In this document: positions 60,275 to 64,000 of the stretch, piece by piece
Numbering within the stretch: the stretch's first letter is position 1
Layout: each line of letters begins with the position of its first letter
Assembly (NCBI GenBank): GCA_003212695.1
Contig: QCPC01000007.1
Location: 1 to 64,000 of the forward strand
DNA: 64,000 nt
Reading direction: 5' to 3'
DNA from: Prochlorococcus sp. AG-436-C13
GTDB taxonomy: Bacteria; Cyanobacteriota; Cyanobacteriia; PCC-6307; Cyanobiaceae
Position numbers and translations under genes: made by a program
Notes under the pieces: generated by a model
Databases searched by the model: none
What the model saw: only the letters and a program-made list of their open reading frames with translations
Told to the model about the DNA's origin: nothing

Positions 60275-61507
60275 ATGACAGAAGAAATCACAAAAGAACT
60301 TGCTCCAGATGAGATCACATCTCATCGATATAGCACAAAAATTTATCGTAGAAAAACTGTCTCAGTAATGGTGGGGGATGTAGCTATTGGCAGCGAGCAT
60401 CCTGTCTCTGTTCAGTCAATGATAAATGAAGATACATTAGATATAGATGGTTCAGCTGCTGCAATAAGTAGATTGCACGAAGTTGGTTGTGAAATAGTTA
60501 GGTTGACAGTCCCCTCAATTTCTCATGCAAAAGCTGTTGGAGAAATTAAGAACGTATTAAAGAGAAATTCTATTTCTGTTCCTTTAGTTGCGGACGTTCA
60601 TCACAATGGTATGAAAATCGCTTTAGAGGTAGCAAAACATGTAGATAAAGTTAGGATCAACCCTGGTTTATTTGTTTTCTCTGCACCAGACCCTAATAGA
60701 ACAGAATTTTCTAAATCAGAGATTGATGCCATTAAGGATAAAATAATCCAAAATTTTGAACCTATAGTAAATTCTTTAAAAAAACAAAATAAGGCACTAA
60801 GAATAGGAGTTAATCATGGTTCTTTAGCAGAAAGAATGCTCTTTCAGTATGGAGATACTCCACTTGGAATGGTTGAGTCAGCAATGGAGTTTATACGTAT
60901 TTGTGACACATTGGATTTTCATAATATTGTTATATCGATGAAGGCATCTAGGCCACCAGTTATGTTGGCTGCTTATAGAATGATGGCAGATACAATGGAT
61001 AAAGAAGGATATAATTATCCTCTTCACCTGGGAGTTACAGAAGCAGGCGATGGAGATTATGGAAGGATTAAAAGCACAGTAGGAATAGGTACTCTTTTAT
61101 CTGAAGGTATAGGAGACACAATTAGAGTCTCTCTAACAGAAGCACCCGAGAAGGAAATACCAGTTGCTTATTCAATACTGCAGACTGTAGGTTTGAGAAA
61201 GACAATGGTCGAATATATAAGCTGCCCCAGTTGTGGAAGGACTTTATTTAATTTAGAGGAGGTTGTAGCTAAAGTTAGAGATGCAACTAATCATTTGACA
61301 GGATTAGATATTGCAGTAATGGGCTGTATTGTTAATGGTCCAGGTGAAATGGCTGATGCGGATTATGGCTATGTAGGAAAAGGTAAAGGAACTATTGCTC
61401 TTTATCGAGGTAGAGAGGAAATTCGTAAAGTACCTGAAGATGAAGGAGTTAAGGCCTTAATTGATTTAATTAAACTTGATGGTAAATGGATAGAACCACA
61501 GATTTAA
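60275..61507 (+). CDS. ispG: 4-hydroxy-3-methylbut-2-enyl diphosphate synthase
   Basis: IspG (GcpE) makes HMBPP from MEcPP in the MEP isoprenoid pathway, with a 4Fe-4S cluster. The 410-residue protein has the TIM-barrel start [34 protein letters not shown] and [12 protein letters not shown]. The cluster Cys region is [10 protein letters not shown], with the third Cys in [17 protein letters not shown]. It supplies isoprenoids for chlorophyll, carotenoids and quinones. Confidence 0.97.
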   Translation: MTEEITKELAPDEITSHRYSTKIYRRKTVSVMVGDVAIGSEHPVSVQSMINEDTLDIDGSAAAISRLHEVGCEIVRLTVPSISHAKAVGEIKNVLKRNSISVPLVADVHHNGMKIALEVAKHVDKVRINPGLFVFSAPDPNRTEFSKSEIDAIKDKIIQNFEPIVNSLKKQNKALRIGVNHGSLAERMLFQYGDTPLGMVESAMEFIRICDTLDFHNIVISMKASRPPVMLAAYRMMADTMDKEGYNYPLHLGVTEAGDGDYGRIKSTVGIGTLLSEGIGDTIRVSLTEAPEKEIPVAYSILQTVGLRKTMVEYISCPSCGRTLFNLEEVVAKVRDATNHLTGLDIAVMGCIVNGPGEMADADYGYVGKGKGTIALYRGREEIRKVPEDEGVKALIDLIKLDGKWIEPQI

Positions 61508-61510
61508 TTA

Positions 61511-62896
61511 TTGTTAATGGTTTCTTTTGCATCTATTAAATCAAATAATCTAAACTCATTATTTAGGTGTTACCTAAATAAGACTTTAAATATTACCAGA
61601 TTTACATCTACTAGTTTGTTTTTAATATCTTTAATATGCCTTCCTGTTCTTGCTAGTTCTACATATAATCCCTCGCTTATTCATAATAGTCCCAAGGAAA
61701 TTATAGACCAAGTTTGGCAAATAATTTACAGAGATTATATGGATTCCACGGGCCAATATAATACCAAGAAATGGAAAAAACTTCGTTATAAATTACTTTC
61801 AACTAGTTATGATGATTCTGAGTCAGCTTATGAAGCAATAAGAGGAATGCTTGCTTCATTAGAAGATCCCTATACAAGGTTTTTAGATAAAAAAGAGTTT
61901 TCGCAAATGAAAATAGATACATCTGGTGAATTGACAGGAGTAGGGATACAGATCTCTATAGATGAAGCGACAAAAAATATTATTGTAATTGCTCCAATAG
62001 AAGGTAGTCCTGCTTTTATTTCGGGTGTTCTATCTAATGATTTAATAATTTCTATAGATGGAAAAGCTACTAAAGGAATGAGTATAGAAAATGTCGTTAA
62101 CCTAATAAGAGGAAAAGTAGGTACAGAAGTTGTAATTGGAATTCTAAGAGGCAATCAAATAATCAATCTATCACTTTTAAGAGAAAAAATTGAACTACCT
62201 TCAGTTACAAATAAGCTCAATGAATTAAAATCAGGACATAAGATTGGATATATAAGAATAAAGCAATTTACAGCAAAAGCATCTAATGAAATGAGAACTA
62301 CTATTAATTCATTAGAAAGTAAAGGTTCTGAAGCATATGTAGTAGACTTAAGAAATAATCCAGGAGGATTATTAGAGGCAAGTATAGATATTTCAAGACA
62401 ACTTTTAGATCGAGGAGTTATTGTTAGTACAAAGACAAAAAGATCAATAACTGATGTTATAAGAGCTAAAGGCAACTCTTTAACTAGTAAACCTATAGCA
62501 ATATTAGTAAATCAAGGTTCAGCTAGTGCAAGTGAGATATTGTCTGCTGCTATACAAGATAATGGTAGAGGAATTTTAGTTGGTAATAAAACCTATGGTA
62601 AAGGATTAGTTCAATCAGTAAGGCCTCTAATTGATGGAAGTGGCTTGACAGTTACAGTTGCAAAATATCTAACACCTAATGGCCTTGATATACATAGAAA
62701 TGGCATTAAACCCGATATTAAAGTAAATTTAACAAAAGATAAAAATAAGACTATATCTTTAATAGATTTAGGTACAGATAGAGATAATCAATATTCAGTT
62801 GCTGAGAAAACTCTTGTTAAAATATTAAACAGACGATCTAATAATACTACTTACATACCTACAAAAACTAATTTTCTACGAGCTTTGAAGAATTAA
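61511..62896 (+). CDS. ctpA: carboxy-terminal processing protease
   Basis: A 461-residue S41 protease of the CtpA type, which in cyanobacteria matures the D1 protein C-terminus. It has a signal peptide (about residues 30-50), an N-terminal helical region, a PDZ domain (about 141-225), and the catalytic Ser339 in QGSASASEIL with Lys364 in TYGKGLVQ. The Ser-Lys spacing of 25 matches the D1 protease. Whether this copy is the D1 protease or a paralogue cannot be told. It follows ispG after three bases and overlaps the convergent DUF1543 gene by four bases. Confidence 0.9.
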   Translation: MLMVSFASIKSNNLNSLFRCYLNKTLNITRFTSTSLFLISLICLPVLASSTYNPSLIHNSPKEIIDQVWQIIYRDYMDSTGQYNTKKWKKLRYKLLSTSYDDSESAYEAIRGMLASLEDPYTRFLDKKEFSQMKIDTSGELTGVGIQISIDEATKNIIVIAPIEGSPAFISGVLSNDLIISIDGKATKGMSIENVVNLIRGKVGTEVVIGILRGNQIINLSLLREKIELPSVTNKLNELKSGHKIGYIRIKQFTAKASNEMRTTINSLESKGSEAYVVDLRNNPGGLLEASIDISRQLLDRGVIVSTKTKRSITDVIRAKGNSLTSKPIAILVNQGSASASEILSAAIQDNGRGILVGNKTYGKGLVQSVRPLIDGSGLTVTVAKYLTPNGLDIHRNGIKPDIKVNLTKDKNKTISLIDLGTDRDNQYSVAEKTLVKILNRRSNNTTYIPTKTNFLRALKN

Positions 62897-63426
62897 ATCA
62901 ACCTTTTATAGCCTTGCCAATCTGCAATTATATCTTGGCTTCTATTTAAAGGGTCTTCTTCTAATGTTACTAACCAACTATTTGAATTCTTATTATCTGA
63001 ACCGATAATAAATAACTTTTTAATATTGTCAATATGAGTCATCTTAAATTGTTTGCAAGCTTTTTCCTTTGCTTTTTTCCTTGCCAATGTTATCGATTTT
63101 GATACCACTAGGATAAGTTGATGTGATTCTTGTATTTGATCTTTCTCATATCCTCCTATATAAACAAACCATAAATAAAGATTTGGTTTCTTTTTCATTT
63201 TATTATACTCTCTTGAATAATCTTTAATGACTATTTTGTATCCATCAATAAAATTTATTGTTGAATAACTGTCTATATGTAGCCCATCTTTCTCTCCTCT
63301 CCACTTGCTTATTATTTGCTCATGAGTATTGCTAATCTTGTCACCAACAGTAAATATTATATCGTGACTCTCTACATTTGATTCATTTGATCTACCTCCT
63401 ACATAAACCAAGTATAGGTTATACAT
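62893..63426 (-). CDS. DUF1543 protein with two repeated domains
   Basis: A 177-residue protein in which two halves share the DUF1543 pattern: YLVYVGGRSNESNVESHDII near the start and LWFVYIGGYEKDQIQESHQL from about residue 84. The first half then has IHIDSYSTINFIDGY-like text (LHIDSYSTINFIDGYKI) and the second HIDNIKKLFIIGS. The family has no known function. It is three genes from a UDG and two from a protease, with no informative partner. Confidence 0.72.
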   Translation of the reverse strand: MYNLYLVYVGGRSNESNVESHDIIFTVGDKISNTHEQIISKWRGEKDGLHIDSYSTINFIDGYKIVIKDYSREYNKMKKKPNLYLWFVYIGGYEKDQIQESHQLILVVSKSITLARKKAKEKACKQFKMTHIDNIKKLFIIGSDNKNSNSWLVTLEEDPLNRSQDIIADWQGYKRLI

Positions 63427-63453
63427 TAAAAATTAATTTAGTGGAAAGTCTAA

Positions 63454-64000
63454 TTAATTAGAAAGCTCTAGCATCTTTTCTATTGGTTTTAATGCCCTTA
63501 TGCTTATTTCTTTATCCAATTCTAGTCTCGGATTAAGATTTTTAAGTGAGTTTATAACTTTTTCAACAGTATTTAGTCTCATATGAGGACATAAATTGCA
63601 ACTGCATCCATCAATGCCAGGTACATCATAAAAGCTTTTGAGTGGTTCTTTAATTCTCATTTGATGAATTATTCCTGGTTCAGTTAGAACTATAAATTTA
63701 TTTACATCTGAGTCTTGAATATGTTTGAGTAATTTGCTTGTTGAACCTATGAAATCTGAATAACTTAACAGCGATTCTGTACATTCTGGATGAGCAATTA
63801 TTTCTGATTCTGGATGTTCAAGTTTTAACTTTAGTAGAGCTTCTTCACTAAATGTTTCATGAACTATGCAAGATCCAGGCCATAACTTCATTTTTCTTCC
63901 ACTCTGTTTTTCTACCCATCTTCCTAGGTTTTTATCAGGTGCAAATATAATAGGTATATTCTTAGGAATTTTCTTGACAAGATCCACTGCATTGCTACTT
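63454..64000 (-). CDS. nadA: quinolinate synthase, C-terminal part (start outside window)
   Basis: NadA condenses iminoaspartate with dihydroxyacetone phosphate to quinolinate for NAD, using a 4Fe-4S cluster. About 181 C-terminal residues are visible; the frame stays open to base 64000 and the GTG at 63987 is an internal valine. Visible motifs are HETFSEEALLKLK, IAHPECTESLL with a cluster Cys, and GCSCNLCPHMRLNTVEKV with another. The stop is at 63454, 27 bases after the start of the DUF1543 gene upstream boundary. Confidence 0.94.
   Translation of the reverse strand, partial: SSNAVDLVKKIPKNIPIIFAPDKNLGRWVEKQSGRKMKLWPGSCIVHETFSEEALLKLKLEHPESEIIAHPECTESLLSYSDFIGSTSKLLKHIQDSDVNKFIVLTEPGIIHQMRIKEPLKSFYDVPGIDGCSCNLCPHMRLNTVEKVINSLKNLNPRLELDKEISIRALKPIEKMLELSN

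Overview
This AT-rich window is a stretch of ordinary chromosome from a marine picocyanobacterium, almost certainly Prochlorococcus. The base composition looks closer to the mid-30s percent G+C strains than to the most AT-rich high-light strains, but I did not measure it. Support for this comes from the NDH-1 subunit NdhD, phylloquinone genes menD and menB, solanesyl diphosphate synthase, UbiD, SipA, a CPP1-like protein, the cyanobacterial families DUF760, DUF3531, DUF4336 and DUF92, an orphan comB, a phnCDE set, and very short intergenic gaps. I see no tRNA, rRNA, CRISPR array, prophage, insertion sequence or pseudogene. No gap between genes exceeds about 300 bases.

Layout. 1-4407 (+): the end of a large TamB-like protein, then proA-folB-lipase. 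4369-13686 (-): a long same-strand run read as RGG-rich protein, trpS, thrS, glk, thrB, ndhD, oligopeptidase. 13929-19144 (+): a DUF697 protein with no GTPase motifs, the manganese transporter mntCAB and a DUF4336 protein. 19134-20118 (-): DUF760 and lepB. 20254-25850 (+): menD, menB, glgA, murF. 25837-31144 (-): glmU, an MnmC-like methyltransferase, aroA, ubiD. 31197-35671 (+): comB, nitrilase, amiC-like amidase, murI, sds. 35681-41529 contains a HAD phosphatase (-), acsA (+), a methyltransferase (-), a small exported protein (-) and glnA (-). 41798-45078 (+): class V aminotransferase, group II decarboxylase and a small membrane protein, with tadA (-) inside. 44981-47615 (-): DUF697 GTPase, lspA, bioY. 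47757-50396 (+): sipA, prfC, CPP1-like. 50404-51952 (-): hslO and an ABC ATPase. 52065-54076 (+): DUF3531, rsmE, DUF92. 54099-59144 (-): aspartate aminotransferase-phnD-phnC-phnE-SGNH hydrolase. 59227-62896 (+): VOC protein, family-4-like UDG, ispG, ctpA. The window closes on DUF1543 (-) and the 3' part of nadA (-).

How the genes work together. Nitrogen assimilation is represented by glnA, which has a textbook NtcA-activated promoter (41557-41598) and a strong terminator (40039-40079). Photosystem support comes from Mn import (mntCAB), phylloquinone (menD/menB), plastoquinone (sds, ubiD), NDH-1 (ndhD), D1-type processing (ctpA) and the high-light signalling partner SipA. Cell-wall genes are spread through several runs (murF, glmU, murI, amidase). 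Phosphorus acquisition is represented by phnDCE inside a five-gene run.

I found no complete, clearly new multi-gene system. The best leads are a candidate ribbon-helix-helix/RGG protein facing a DUF697 gene across a promoter with direct repeats, the pair of DUF697 proteins (one GTPase, one apparently without a GTPase core), the aminotransferase-phnDCE-SGNH run, a family-4-like UDG lacking iron-sulfur ligands, and a menD gene whose conserved N-terminus lies upstream of its only conventional start codon.
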